A DNA stretch of 64,000 nucleotides from JAEUTH01 sp039931675 (GCA_039931675.1 JBDTRM010000044.1:8497-72496), one strand, 5' to 3'; positions 16,418 through 25,697 are shown, counted from the stretch's first letter. Notes: generated by a model from the sequence alone, not told the origin. Numbers and translations are program-made.

Positions 16418-19081
16418 TCACACATTTTTCTCCACCTTCGATAAAGCTGCAGGAATCGTAAGCAAATCATAACTGTTGCTGTAAACGAGGTATTTATTCA
16501 ACCACTGAGGACTGAATTTTTCCTTGAATGAGCGCAAGCCATGAAAGTGCGAAAATGATTTTATTCTTTCGTAAGCAAACTTAACGGTGCGATGCGGAAA
16601 ATCTTTTTGCTCTTCAATGCCTGACATGGGCGCAAGGCCGAGATTTACTTTTTGAAACCCTTTAGATTTGAAATATTCAAACATCCTGATCATCATGAAA
16701 TCAAGAACAACTCCAGGTGCATCATTTTTTTTGCGGATCATATCATAAGTTGCTTCACCTTTGCTATAACATGGAATCTGGTTGATGAATGCATAAATTT
16801 TGCTCTCAGCATTTTCGGCAGTGAAAACGGTTTGGTTTTTTAACTCCTCTTCCATAAAAACACCGTTAGAGAAAATGGTTTCTTTTTTTCCGTCAGCAAG
16901 CCATTCATCACTTACACTTTTTAATTGTTGTATGAGGTTATCCTTTAACGGGGGCTGATATACTTTAAATAAAACGCCTTCCTTTTCGGCTTTGTTTACA
17001 GCATTGCGCAATGATTTATTGCTTTTGCCTTCTGTAGTAAATGTGACAAGATCAACTACAGCTTCCTGACCAATGAGCAATGATTTTTTATTTTGCTTAT
17101 AAAAGAGCGGCAGCATTTCTTCATCCACACGATAATAGCAATTCTTCAAACCATAATCGCGGCAGTAGCCATCAAATTCCTTTATTACATCTGCTGCAAC
17201 TTCTGTATTAAGGCATACGGGTGTTTCAAGCACTACAGCAAAATTTCCTGATACAGCATAAGAAACAAATGCTTCGTGAACCTGTGAAAAATAAAATATT
17301 TTATCGTAATACGTTTTGTAATGATCAAGGGGTGAACGTCCGTATTTTTCAATCAATAATTTGGCATGATAAATTTCTTCTTTATCATGCTGGTAATGAT
17401 GCACAATCGGTTTCAGAAAAGAATACAATCCGAATAAAATAGAAACGCCTCCTGCAAAGTAAAGTGCATACAAAAAATCTCTTGCAAAATGTGTTTGCGG
17501 ATGCAGTGAAGAAGTGTCTAACAGAAAAAATGCACGCGCCACATTGATGACAGATTCAAGCAGGTTAAACTCTACACCAAAATGTTTTTTATCAAGGAAA
17601 TAAAAACCGGTAACTCCAAAAAGTATCGCTGCACCAAAGGAAATGGCAAAAACATTTAAACCTGAATATCCCGTACGGAAATCACTTTTTATATAATAAT
17701 TTTTATGCGTGTAAAGGAGGACGAATAACGTAATGCATGCTGCGGTGGCTTCCTCGTAATCGAAAGCCTTGCCTAAGTTTCCTATTACAGAAATAACAGA
17801 TAATGCAACTGCAATCCACCACGCAGACCTGAGACCCCTGAACAGGAAAACTGAAGTAAGCACAAGGAACAAACCTGCTATGAGTACAAAATAATTTGAA
17901 AAATGAATTGCATCGAGCGGCAGAAAATTTTTAAGCGCACGCAATCTTTCAGGTATGGCAGGCGTTACTGCCGATATGATATTTACAAAACCAAGCAGCA
18001 GGATAAATAACGGTGGCGCTATGCGGAGAATAAAATTATTGCGGCTTTTGATGAAACTAAGCAAACCATAAAACAAAGGAAGCCAGAACTCAAACAAGCG
18101 ATATATAAGCATTGCTGCAATTGCTGCAGATTTATCATAACCATATTGAAAGAGGACTAATGCTACTGATGCATCAATCGGCCCCACACCTCTTAAGAAA
18201 GGTGATATCACGAGAATTAGAACGGTGACGATATATCCCACACAAGCTACTTCTAAACTTGCATCTAAACCCACTGCTCGCAATGCAATCCATAAGCCGG
18301 CAATGCCTGATATTTCAATTAAGGTTGATACAATAATGGTGTTGATAAAAGATGATTTATCAAACTTGAGCGATTTAAGTTCTTCAAGTATGATATTGAA
18401 ATCAGGAAAAAATCTTAATGTGATTTTGGCTATAACTCCTTCATTCAATAACGAATAAATGCTCCATGCAATAACCGCAATTAATAAAACAAGCAATGCA
18501 AAAGCTGAAAGTTCATTTGATGAAAGATTTTGTTTTATCAATAGATAAACAAGAATCGGAACTGCTGCAATCACTACAGTAAGTAAGCCTGTGAAAGCAT
18601 AAATGACAGATGCAAAATGGATTTTTGTTTTTGAAATATTGTTGCCTGAAATCTCATTTGAAAAAAAACCAAGTGAAGTAAATCCTCCTGCCGGAATAAA
18701 TACACTTATGAAATTTCTTTTGAGAAAAAGTAACACTGCACTGCCGAATGAAATCTTTTCGCGAACGGTTTTAAAACTGTAAACGTAAAGCAGTGACTGT
18801 AGCAAAACATAAATTACGGAGATTGCTACGCCTGCAATCATCCAGTATTTATTGGCTACATAAACGTAAGTGGGAATGTTTAAAATCTCTTCGCGCTCGT
18901 GACTGAAAAATAAAAAGGCAAGTGATAGGGTGAGTAAACCAAAAATAACCTGGATTGCCGTTTTGCGATTGTCCGAAAAGTATTTAGCTGTTTTCTTAAT
19001 CACATTTGACACTTTATGTAATATTGATTTCAACAAATCAGAGATTGTGGAAATAACATTGTCTTTTTCTTTTGTGTCCAT
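16418..19081 (-). CDS. mprF: Phosphatidylglycerol lysyltransferase/flippase, MprF type
   Basis: 887 residues, the usual size for full-length MprF. The N-terminal ~550 residues are a multi-helix membrane region with the flippase fold of lysyl-PG synthases (FISVFIPAGGFTSLGFFSNEISG; PFLRGVGPIDASVALVLFQYG). The C-terminal ~330 residues are the cytoplasmic DUF2156 synthase domain (GNFAVVLETPVC, KSLRNAVNKAEKEGV, VVLDFMMIRMFEYFKSKGFQKVNLGLAPMSG). Known members transfer lysine, sometimes alanine, from charged tRNA to phosphatidylglycerol and move the product to the outer leaflet, lowering surface negative charge and raising resistance to cationic peptides. Its ATG lies 13 bases after the stop of the AcvB-type gene, so the two are probably co-transcribed. 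The aminoacyl group used here cannot be read from sequence. Confidence 0.9.
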   Translation of the reverse strand: MDTKEKDNVISTISDLLKSILHKVSNVIKKTAKYFSDNRKTAIQVIFGLLTLSLAFLFFSHEREEILNIPTYVYVANKYWMIAGVAISVIYVLLQSLLYVYSFKTVREKISFGSAVLLFLKRNFISVFIPAGGFTSLGFFSNEISGNNISKTKIHFASVIYAFTGLLTVVIAAVPILVYLLIKQNLSSNELSAFALLVLLIAVIAWSIYSLLNEGVIAKITLRFFPDFNIILEELKSLKFDKSSFINTIIVSTLIEISGIAGLWIALRAVGLDASLEVACVGYIVTVLILVISPFLRGVGPIDASVALVLFQYGYDKSAAIAAMLIYRLFEFWLPLFYGLLSFIKSRNNFILRIAPPLFILLLGFVNIISAVTPAIPERLRALKNFLPLDAIHFSNYFVLIAGLFLVLTSVFLFRGLRSAWWIAVALSVISVIGNLGKAFDYEEATAACITLFVLLYTHKNYYIKSDFRTGYSGLNVFAISFGAAILFGVTGFYFLDKKHFGVEFNLLESVINVARAFFLLDTSSLHPQTHFARDFLYALYFAGGVSILFGLYSFLKPIVHHYQHDKEEIYHAKLLIEKYGRSPLDHYKTYYDKIFYFSQVHEAFVSYAVSGNFAVVLETPVCLNTEVAADVIKEFDGYCRDYGLKNCYYRVDEEMLPLFYKQNKKSLLIGQEAVVDLVTFTTEGKSNKSLRNAVNKAEKEGVLFKVYQPPLKDNLIQQLKSVSDEWLADGKKETIFSNGVFMEEELKNQTVFTAENAESKIYAFINQIPCYSKGEATYDMIRKKNDAPGVVLDFMMIRMFEYFKSKGFQKVNLGLAPMSGIEEQKDFPHRTVKFAYERIKSFSHFHGLRSFKEKFSPQWLNKYLVYSNSYDLLTIPAALSKVEKNV

Positions 19082-19094
19082 AATAAAGTGATGA

Positions 19095-20540
19095 CTACTT
19101 CACATAACTCATTATAGCCTCTGTTACTTTTTCAACGTTATCATTATAATGATGTCCTCCCGGTACTTTTAAAATTCTTGCTGCCGATGGATTGAGTGTT
19201 TTAATTACATCATTGTTTTCATCACTGCCATATACGATCAATAATTTCTTCGGATCTAATTTTTCAATTTCAGGTTTTGTAGCTACACTATTATCTTCTG
19301 ATGAATTAAACCAGCTTGAAACGTGAAATTCAAAATCAACTGTTGCGCTTGGCGAAAGTAATGCAACGCATTGAATATTGTTTTGTACTTCCAGCGGAAG
19401 CCTCGAAGCCATGAATGGCATTACATCTGCACCATAAGAATATCCAACCAAAACAATTTTATTGCGTTTCCAAATTGAAGAATAATATTGAATTAATTTC
19501 AGGAGGTCGGCTGATGATTGAGATGGATTTTTGCGTTCCCAGAAATATTTCAGCGAACTTAAACCTGCAGAAGGAATTTGCTGCTGTGCTAACCCGTCAG
19601 CTATGCTCTGGTCAAAATCTGTCCAGCCGCCATCACCCGAAATAATTATTGCCAAAGGTTTTTCTGCATCGTATTTTTCTGCCTCTGTTATTGTTAATGG
19701 CATATCCGCAGGCAATGCTGCAACTGCTCCGGCTTTTTTAATTACTGAAGTTTTGTTTACCCTGTTCTCAAAATCTGAAAGTGTGTTTTCAAATGCAGTT
19801 TTAAATTGCGGGTACCATTTTTTGTCATCAACAAATTTATGATTAACATCTTTCAATAAAACAAAATGCGCATTGGTAATTTTTTTAGTAAACAATTGAC
19901 ATTCGGCAACAGTGAAGTCTTTATCTTTTTCGGCTTGCAATACCGTCCAGGAAGCAACTAAATTCGGGAAGGGTAAAAGTTCAAATCCATTAAGTTTTTT
20001 AAAAGGTTTAACCTGCAATCCGTTTCCGTGACATATTTCTTTTTTTATTTTAATTTCAGGAGTGAAGTTAATGCTGATAGCTCCTGCAAAGGTACGCGCA
20101 GGCGATTGTACAATGGTTGCATATACAAGAGCTGCGCCCGATGAATAACCAATCAGCACAGGATTCATGTAATGTTTAATACTTAGTTTCTTTTGAACGG
20201 ACTGACTCAGTTCTTCAAAATCGGCAGCAGGATAAACACATTTCGATTTTGTTGCTTCAAGATTTTTAATATATTTTTTATAGTCAACTGCTATCACTAA
20301 TGCATTCATTGCGGTTAATGAATTGATTATTGAAATCATAGATTTATTCAATCCTTCAATTCCTGAAATAAATATTACAGCCGATGTGGCAGCAGCAGCA
20401 GGCTTATAAATCATTACCCTACCCAGGTGACCAAAGGTTAAACTATCAGCTTTTTGTGTTGACGCATTTACATATAAGGTAACTGTTAGCAGTAATGCCG
20501 TTAGTAGGGAAGATTTAAATAACACTTTTTTGTTTTGCAT
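19095..20540 (-). CDS. acvB: AcvB-type periplasmic lysyl-phosphatidylglycerol hydrolase (two-domain)
   Basis: 481 residues from the ATG at 20540. The frame extends 25 codons further, but only this start gives a signal peptide (MQNKKVLFKSSLLTALLLTVTLYVNA). It has two alpha/beta-hydrolase-like halves, each with a GxSxG nucleophile elbow: GYSSG (131-135) and GYSYG (366-370). The second half has the VirJ hallmarks SGDGGWTDFDQ, KYFWERKNPSQ and VPGGHHYND. In Agrobacterium and Rhizobium, AcvB/AtvA is encoded next to the MprF homolog LpiA, and AcvB hydrolyses lysyl-PG in the periplasm. The same coupling is seen here, 13 bases upstream of mprF. It is likely the off-switch of the lipid modification. 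The palindromic element at 20596-20707 lies upstream and may hold regulatory structure. Confidence 0.82.
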   Translation of the reverse strand: MQNKKVLFKSSLLTALLLTVTLYVNASTQKADSLTFGHLGRVMIYKPAAAATSAVIFISGIEGLNKSMISIINSLTAMNALVIAVDYKKYIKNLEATKSKCVYPAADFEELSQSVQKKLSIKHYMNPVLIGYSSGAALVYATIVQSPARTFAGAISINFTPEIKIKKEICHGNGLQVKPFKKLNGFELLPFPNLVASWTVLQAEKDKDFTVAECQLFTKKITNAHFVLLKDVNHKFVDDKKWYPQFKTAFENTLSDFENRVNKTSVIKKAGAVAALPADMPLTITEAEKYDAEKPLAIIISGDGGWTDFDQSIADGLAQQQIPSAGLSSLKYFWERKNPSQSSADLLKLIQYYSSIWKRNKIVLVGYSYGADVMPFMASRLPLEVQNNIQCVALLSPSATVDFEFHVSSWFNSSEDNSVATKPEIEKLDPKKLLIVYGSDENNDVIKTLNPSAARILKVPGGHHYNDNVEKVTEAIMSYVK

Positions 20541-20595
20541 AATTTGAAATTTTTCGACAACAGTCGTAGAATAAAAATATCCCGATGGATTAAAA

Positions 20596-20707
20596 AACCT
20601 TAGTAGAAAACACAAACAACAACAATGACCTTATTACCTTATTTTTGTTTCAATATCTTAATAAGGTAATAAGGTTAAGTCAGAGCGCATTATTTTCTAC
20701 TAAGGTT
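20596..20707. repeat. 112-bp doubly nested inverted-repeat element
   Basis: Outer arms AACCTTAGTAGAAAA (20596-20610) and TTTTCTACTAAGGTT (20693-20707) are perfect complements. Inner arms ACCTTATTACCTTATT (from 20628) and AATAAGGTAATAAGGT (20660-20675) are also perfect. It lies between the two VirJ-type genes, starting 56 bases upstream of the acvB ATG. Confidence 0.85.
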
Positions 20708-20765
20708 CAAATTCATTCTTAAGAATCATCATTCGCGAAATGTTTACCATAGCCAAAAATTTATT

Positions 20766-21491
20766 TTAATTATATAAAGTCTTCATCAGCCGGGCCACTA
20801 TTGTTTTATAATCTGTAAAATTATGTCCACCGGGTATAAAGTATATGTCCACATTTTGTTGCCTTATGGTGCTGGCAAAGTCGGCCTTTTCTTTTTCACC
20901 CCAAAAGCAGATTACGGGCACACTGTTTATTTTATTGATTTCATCCGACACTTTGTAGGGATAACTTTTCCCGTTAAAGCCAAGCATATCTTTCATGTGA
21001 ATTTCGAAATCGGAATAATCGCTCGGTGTGAGGCAGAGTAATATTTTAACTCTTGATTTAATATCGGCAGGCAACAGGTTGTAAACAAAGGGCACCACTT
21101 CTGAACCAAAGGAAAATCCGGCCATGATGATTTCTTTACGTTGCCACTTATTTAAATATGACCTCAGCACAGGTGCAATATCGTTGGCAACTTCCTGTGG
21201 CGTTCTGCGTTGCCAGAAATAGGTGTTGCAGTTAAGACCTATACAGGGAATGTTATGGATGGCAAGTTCAGCACATAAATTCTGATCATAAGGTTTCCAG
21301 CCGCCATCGCCTGAAAATAAAAATAGCAGTGGAGTAGTGTCTTGTTTGGCTTCGGTTATTATTAAGGGGAGATTATTGTCTTGAGGGGTTAGAACAGGAG
21401 AATTTACTGCAGTGCAAGTGTAAGAAAATGCTGCTGTTATTATTGCCAGAGAAATTAATGTTATAAAATTCCTGCCAGTGCTTATAGCCAT
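20766..21491 (-). CDS. VirJ-like single-domain periplasmic hydrolase
   Basis: 241 residues from the ATG at 21491, chosen for its signal region (MAISTGRNFITLISLAIITAAFSYTCTA). The longer frame adds 35 residues with no signal. It corresponds to the second half of AcvB only: FLFSGDGGWKPYDQNL, YFWQRRTPQEVA, the nucleophile motif GFSFG, and IPGGHNFTDY. VirJ of the Agrobacterium Ti plasmid is the same short form. It lies 225 bases upstream of the two-domain acvB on the same strand, with the nested palindrome between them. Probably also acts on aminoacylated lipid, but its substrate is unproven. Confidence 0.78.
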   Translation of the reverse strand: MAISTGRNFITLISLAIITAAFSYTCTAVNSPVLTPQDNNLPLIITEAKQDTTPLLFLFSGDGGWKPYDQNLCAELAIHNIPCIGLNCNTYFWQRRTPQEVANDIAPVLRSYLNKWQRKEIIMAGFSFGSEVVPFVYNLLPADIKSRVKILLCLTPSDYSDFEIHMKDMLGFNGKSYPYKVSDEINKINSVPVICFWGEKEKADFASTIRQQNVDIYFIPGGHNFTDYKTIVARLMKTLYN

Positions 21492-21639
21492 TTTGTTTTT
21501 ATGGGGGTAAAAAATGCGGGTGCAAAGAACTAAGTAATTAATGAAGTTAAGTTGAAAAATTAAAGTTTCATTAACCAAAAACTGTCTTTCGAACACGAAA
21601 CCCGGCCTTTTTGATAGGTGCTGTTAGAGGTTGTTTTTT

Positions 21640-22174
21640 CTACTTCAGTTTGCATTTGTTGTCTAATATGTCAGTGCCATGCCAGGCAAGCTTGTTTAAA
21701 TAAATAATTTTTCCATCGTCCATTGCTATTTTGTCTTTTGCCGCTTGGTCGTAGCTGTAACGAAAATTTAAAACAAGTTTAATTTCGTTGTTGCCTAATT
21801 CTTTGAGGTCAAAATCTGGGGCATTAATTATTGCAAATTGTTCTTTAGTCAAGTCAATCAAAACATATAACAGATCGTAATGATTTTGTCTAAGGCAAGG
21901 TGTCAATAAAGCAATAATATTTGATTTGTCAAGGTAGTAGCAACTTCGAGAATGTTGAAATTCAAATTTTGTTTTCTTCGATCGAAATAAAATCTTAGGA
22001 TTTCGTCTGTCGGTCCAAATTTCGATAGGGCTTACAAACTTCATCATTCCATATTCGTCAATATGAGTGAAGTAAAACACAATACTTTCCGTCTTCAGTT
22101 TCAAAAAAGTCGAAGTCAGAGCGTCCAGAGATGTCCGCTTTTATTTCCCAAATATTATCTTTAAGTTGTCTCAT
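21640..22174 (-). pseudogene. Frameshifted hypothetical gene
   Basis: Two overlapping frames look like one gene. The first starts at an ATG (22174) and runs MRQLKDNIWEIKADISGRSD ... EDGKYCVLLHSY to a TGA at 22058. The second is open from 22104 to 21640 but has only a TTG start, and after ~12 residues reads EYGMMKFVSPIEIWTDRRNP and onward. The protein sense switches frame around 22060-22080 (VLLHS/HIDEYGMM). The intact product would be about 175 residues; no family recognised. Either the gene is broken, or the base count is wrong here. It follows the MSEP-CTERM gene by 34 bases, beyond one copy of the module-boundary motif. Confidence 0.6.
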
Positions 22175-22187
22175 TTAAAATAACCGA

Positions 22188-22197
22188 TGTTACCAGC
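22188..22197. repeat. Module-boundary motif, downstream side of the MSEP-CTERM/xrtK module
   Basis: TGTTACCAGC lies 11 bases past the stop of the MSEP-CTERM gene. It is the exact inverse of GCTGGTAACA at 25561-25570, just upstream of xrtK, and identical to 25688-25697. Confidence 0.7.
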
Positions 22198-22208
22198 AGT
22201 ACTTCTTT

Positions 22209-25025
22209 TTAGTTCGTCCATTGTCGTCTTCTTTTTTCTTTGTACCACAATACAAGTCCGAGTAATATTGTCAAAACTACAAAACCTGGTTCACTCATTC
22301 GTTGTGTGTCTTCTCCCAGGTCTAACGATTTATTGCTTGATAAAACTTGTTCTTGTTTCTTTTTCAAAATTGCTTTTTGTGCTTCGTTTTCAACTACCAG
22401 GTATGAAGTTACTGGTGTCATTACTTTTGAAATGAAACTGTACTTAACCAAGTTTAGCCATTCGTTGTCTGATGTCTCTGGGTGTAACGTCTGGGAATTC
22501 CATTTTCCTTGCATTGTCAATGCCGATTGCCAATTTTTTTCTTTGATGTTATCTGTTGAAACTTCAAAAATATCGTTCCCTAAAATTATGCTTGCTTGAT
22601 TATTGTTTGGCAAATAAAAAGTCTGCTTGTCAATTTTATATTCTAAAACACTTTGGTCAAAAGTGAATTTAGAACTGTCTGAAAGTTGTTCAATAGGATT
22701 AGAGATTAACGAATGAGGTTGAAGCTCTCCATTTTCGTTGAGATTGAAAAACAAATCATTTTCTGGGAAAGCCATTTTAAAGTCTGAAAAATCTTGGTCT
22801 AAACCAGATTTTCGAATGCTGTCTGTAACAACAACTAAAATCGGGTATGAATTTGTTTGTTCCTTATATGCTTTGAACAGCGCTGTTTTCACTGCTCTTT
22901 CTAAGTAGAATCCACCTTCAAAAGTTTGTGATTTGTAAGTCTGTTTCCAATCGTCTTTTAATGGAATAGCATTTACGTAGCTATTCACAAAAGTTATTTT
23001 TGCATTTTCAGTTAAGTCTTTCTTACTTCCTAAAACCTGTTCAATTCTTTTTATGAATTCGGTTGAATACTTATCCTTATTTATAGAGGCGTCAACTAAG
23101 AAATGAAAGTAAGGTTTACGTTGAACCTGTTTTAATGTCTGTTTTTGTTTTGCTGATACGTAAATAACATTGTCACTTGTTTTGCTTTCATTGATAACGG
23201 TTTCTTCATCGTTGCCCAGTTTTACAGAGTTATTATCAATTGTGAAGTTTATCGGTTCTTTATGTAAAATTTCAATTCCTGTTTTTCTAACTTCTTTATG
23301 CGCAAATGGGAAAACTCTAAAAGCAACTTTGTTTCCAGTTAGGTAATATAAAATACCCGGGTCTCTATTTTCATTTCTGATATTTGAAAACACCCACATT
23401 GCAGATTTTTTCTCTGCCAAAATTCCCATTTCTTTCTTGTTGCCTGCAAACAAATAGTAATCAGTTATCCAGGCACCTTCAGGCAAATTAATGGTTGTTG
23501 CATATTCTGAAAACCAAGTATTGTCGCTACTATTGGTAATTTCTAAATCAACCCAACTTTTCCAGGCATTTTGTGTTTTGTCGAAAGTACTTCTTGTCGA
23601 AACGTTTGTGATATTTACGTTTTCATTTTGAATATTATCTTGTCTTATTTGAAATGAAGTTGTACCAAAAAATATTTTTTCAATCGTATTAATTTTCATG
23701 TCAGATAAAGTAAGATTGTCCAAAACCAACCAATTGAAATAAGAAGATAAATAGGGTGTTTGACTTCCGAAAATAAAATCACCGTTTCTGTCTTTATGAT
23801 GTTTTACAACATTCAGTGTTTTTTGTAAAGAAATTTTATCAATAGCATAAGACTTTGAAAAGTCAGGGCTGTATAAATAATGAAGAGTTTCGTTTAAAAC
23901 ACTTTTGTCTTTGAGATAAGAAGTTGTAATGAAAATTGGAATGACTGAAAAACCTACTAACGATGTTGCCCAAATTGCATTTTTAGAAAAATGGCTTTTT
24001 AGAAAAAGGAAATCTTTAGAGAGTTCAATAATATGCAAAACAAAAAGAAGTAGTGGTGCTAACATTAAAAACCCTGTACCAATGGCTGCTATAGCAATAA
24101 TGGACAGCGGTAAAAAAGGAAGAAAGACTAAGAAAAAATAGAAAGTGTAAGCAAATGTTATGCTTCTTCCAATGAAAATAAATAATCTATAAGATTTATT
24201 TTTAAGGTTTGGCAGACAAATAAAAACACCATTTAAAACAGCTAAAGCATAAAACCAATAGCTATTAAAGTCTCCAAATACTCCAGAGTTGTTTGTGCCA
24301 AAATTATTAAAGAGATGTCCGTTGTTTACTGCTAAACCTAATAATGGAAGCACTATTGAAATTGGGATTTTCCAGGCTAATTGGTATTTCTGCCAGACGT
24401 CTGCTTTTTTAGTAGCAAGTATAAAAACGCCTCTGATAACGAAAAACAGGAAAGCTAAAGTACCGACAATGATGAAAATTATTAATACGTGAATTCCTAA
24501 ATTATTCTCAACTGGTTTCCAAAGTGGTAAAAGAATTTGAGAAAATAAGTACCAGGAAATTGGAATAATGATGGCTATTAAAAAATTCTTCCAGGCTTTA
24601 TGTTCTTTGGCTTCGGTTGTAAAATGAGAAACCAAAACAAATAAAGAATAGGCAAGTGTCGGCATTAAGAAAGTGCCAACGTACAAAATCATATCTCCTG
24701 GTATCATCCATTGAGGAATAGTAAAAGGAATTATTTTGTCAGCGTTATAACCATATAAATAAATGAATGGAATGTAAAGAAGCAATGCAAGTCCGCCATA
24801 CCAAAATGAAACATTTTGTTTTTTAATAGTTAGATAAAATGCGTAACCAAAATTAAGGAAACCTAAAATGCCTAAAGTCCAGCCAAAGGTTTTCCAAAGA
24901 TTTATATTCTCCTGATTTAAAAGGCTCTTAATGATGTTGAACTCTCCGAAAAAAATAAAAAACAACACAACAATTGGAATTGTGTTTATAATAAAAATCC
25001 ATTTAGGATTAAGCAAGTTTCTCAT
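22209..25025 (-). CDS. MSEP-CTERM sorting domain protein (exosortase K substrate)
   Basis: 938 residues. The first ~400 hold about ten membrane helices. Residues ~430-600 form a soluble region resembling a VIT-type domain (LEITNSSDNTWFSEYATTINLPEGAWITDYYLFAGN, MWVFSNIRNENRDPGILYYLTGN). Next comes a Rossmann-like region that could be a degenerate VWA domain (HFLVDASINKDKYSTEFI, LVVVTDSIRKSG). The extreme C-terminus has the motif MSEP (about 910-913), a hydrophobic helix (VVLTILLGLVLWY) and a basic tail (KEKRRR), the tripartite layout of exosortase substrates. In the known MSEP-CTERM/exosortase K pairing, substrate and enzyme genes are adjacent. Here they overlap by 17 bases, with xrtK first. 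The processed form probably sits in the envelope; its role is unknown. Confidence 0.85.
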   Translation of the reverse strand: MRNLLNPKWIFIINTIPIVVLFFIFFGEFNIIKSLLNQENINLWKTFGWTLGILGFLNFGYAFYLTIKKQNVSFWYGGLALLLYIPFIYLYGYNADKIIPFTIPQWMIPGDMILYVGTFLMPTLAYSLFVLVSHFTTEAKEHKAWKNFLIAIIIPISWYLFSQILLPLWKPVENNLGIHVLIIFIIVGTLAFLFFVIRGVFILATKKADVWQKYQLAWKIPISIVLPLLGLAVNNGHLFNNFGTNNSGVFGDFNSYWFYALAVLNGVFICLPNLKNKSYRLFIFIGRSITFAYTFYFFLVFLPFLPLSIIAIAAIGTGFLMLAPLLLFVLHIIELSKDFLFLKSHFSKNAIWATSLVGFSVIPIFITTSYLKDKSVLNETLHYLYSPDFSKSYAIDKISLQKTLNVVKHHKDRNGDFIFGSQTPYLSSYFNWLVLDNLTLSDMKINTIEKIFFGTTSFQIRQDNIQNENVNITNVSTRSTFDKTQNAWKSWVDLEITNSSDNTWFSEYATTINLPEGAWITDYYLFAGNKKEMGILAEKKSAMWVFSNIRNENRDPGILYYLTGNKVAFRVFPFAHKEVRKTGIEILHKEPINFTIDNNSVKLGNDEETVINESKTSDNVIYVSAKQKQTLKQVQRKPYFHFLVDASINKDKYSTEFIKRIEQVLGSKKDLTENAKITFVNSYVNAIPLKDDWKQTYKSQTFEGGFYLERAVKTALFKAYKEQTNSYPILVVVTDSIRKSGLDQDFSDFKMAFPENDLFFNLNENGELQPHSLISNPIEQLSDSSKFTFDQSVLEYKIDKQTFYLPNNNQASIILGNDIFEVSTDNIKEKNWQSALTMQGKWNSQTLHPETSDNEWLNLVKYSFISKVMTPVTSYLVVENEAQKAILKKKQEQVLSSNKSLDLGEDTQRMSEPGFVVLTILLGLVLWYKEKRRRQWTN

Positions 25026-25545
25026 TGTGATATTTGTTATTTAAAAACCTTTCTAATAGATAATAAACTAAAATTAAGAACGATAGATTTGTTATTATTC
25101 CAACTATTTCGTGAAGTAATAAATGTGGTCTGTTAGGCAAAAAGTTGTTTGCTTGATTTTGGATGATAATTGAAACAAATATTCTTGAAACATTCACGAG
25201 AATTGTCAAGATGTAAGCTAATGCCAATGACACAGGAATTGTCAATGCCTTATAAAATGGCTTGTCAAAATATTTTAATACCAGGAAAGTCAGCATACAG
25301 AAGCATACAAGCCAAAAGTTAAAACCCGAACAGGATTTTTCAATTATAATCTTTAGGCTTTCGTGATAATAACCTTTATCAGAAAAGTAAACCGCTTTTG
25401 AGCTTGTCAATAGCCCAACGAGTTTGTCGGTTGGTTTAAGTAAAAAAGTCAAGCTATCGTTGTCGGCAAGTGTGTACCCAAATTTCAATAGGATAAAAAG
25501 TCCTATTGCTGTCAAATAATATGGTGTGTTCTTGTTCCTTGTCAC
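25009..25545 (-). CDS. xrtK: Exosortase K
   Basis: 178 residues with about five membrane helices. The catalytic triad of exosortases is complete: Cys72 in EKSCSGFNFW, Arg121 in NVSRIFVS and His145 in LLHEIVG. Exosortases are membrane transpeptidases that recognise a short C-terminal motif plus helix plus basic tail and move the substrate to a new anchor. The short length and lack of extra domains fit the XrtK form of Bacteroidota, which is dedicated to one adjacent MSEP-CTERM protein. The gene overlaps its substrate gene by 17 bases, so the two are translated together. The pair is closely bracketed by the inverted motifs at 22188 and 25561. Confidence 0.87.
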   Translation of the reverse strand: MTRNKNTPYYLTAIGLFILLKFGYTLADNDSLTFLLKPTDKLVGLLTSSKAVYFSDKGYYHESLKIIIEKSCSGFNFWLVCFCMLTFLVLKYFDKPFYKALTIPVSLALAYILTILVNVSRIFVSIIIQNQANNFLPNRPHLLLHEIVGIITNLSFLILVYYLLERFLNNKYHNEKLA

Positions 25546-25560
25546 TGTCGTTTTAGTAGG

Positions 25561-25697
25561 GCTGGTAACATTTTGCAGCTACAAGAAGTTGACGATTTTC
25601 ACCACAAATTTTGATACGAAGCACTACTGTTTGTTAAACCACTAAACTGTCATACGAAGCACTGAACCGCCAATTTCTTGTAGCTGCTGTTACCAGC
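25561..25697. repeat. 137-bp hairpin element between the xrtK and restriction modules
   Basis: Outer arms GCTGGTAACA (25561-25570) and TGTTACCAGC (25688-25697), then inner arms GCAGCTACAAGAA (25575-25587) and TTCTTGTAGCTGC (25675-25687). A four-base bulge (TTTT) is present on one side only. The centre carries two direct copies of ATACGAAGCACT (25614-25625 and 25652-25663). Size and asymmetric folding recall integron attC sites, but the terminal 7-mers (TGGTAAC/GTTACCA) do not fit the attC consensus beyond the AAC/GTT triplets. Confidence 0.8.

Noticed and set aside
25561..25697. Canonical integron attC site
   Set aside because: The folded shape and size fit, but the terminal 7-mers do not match RYYYAAC/GTTRRRY and no integrase is present, so only 'attC-like' is supported.
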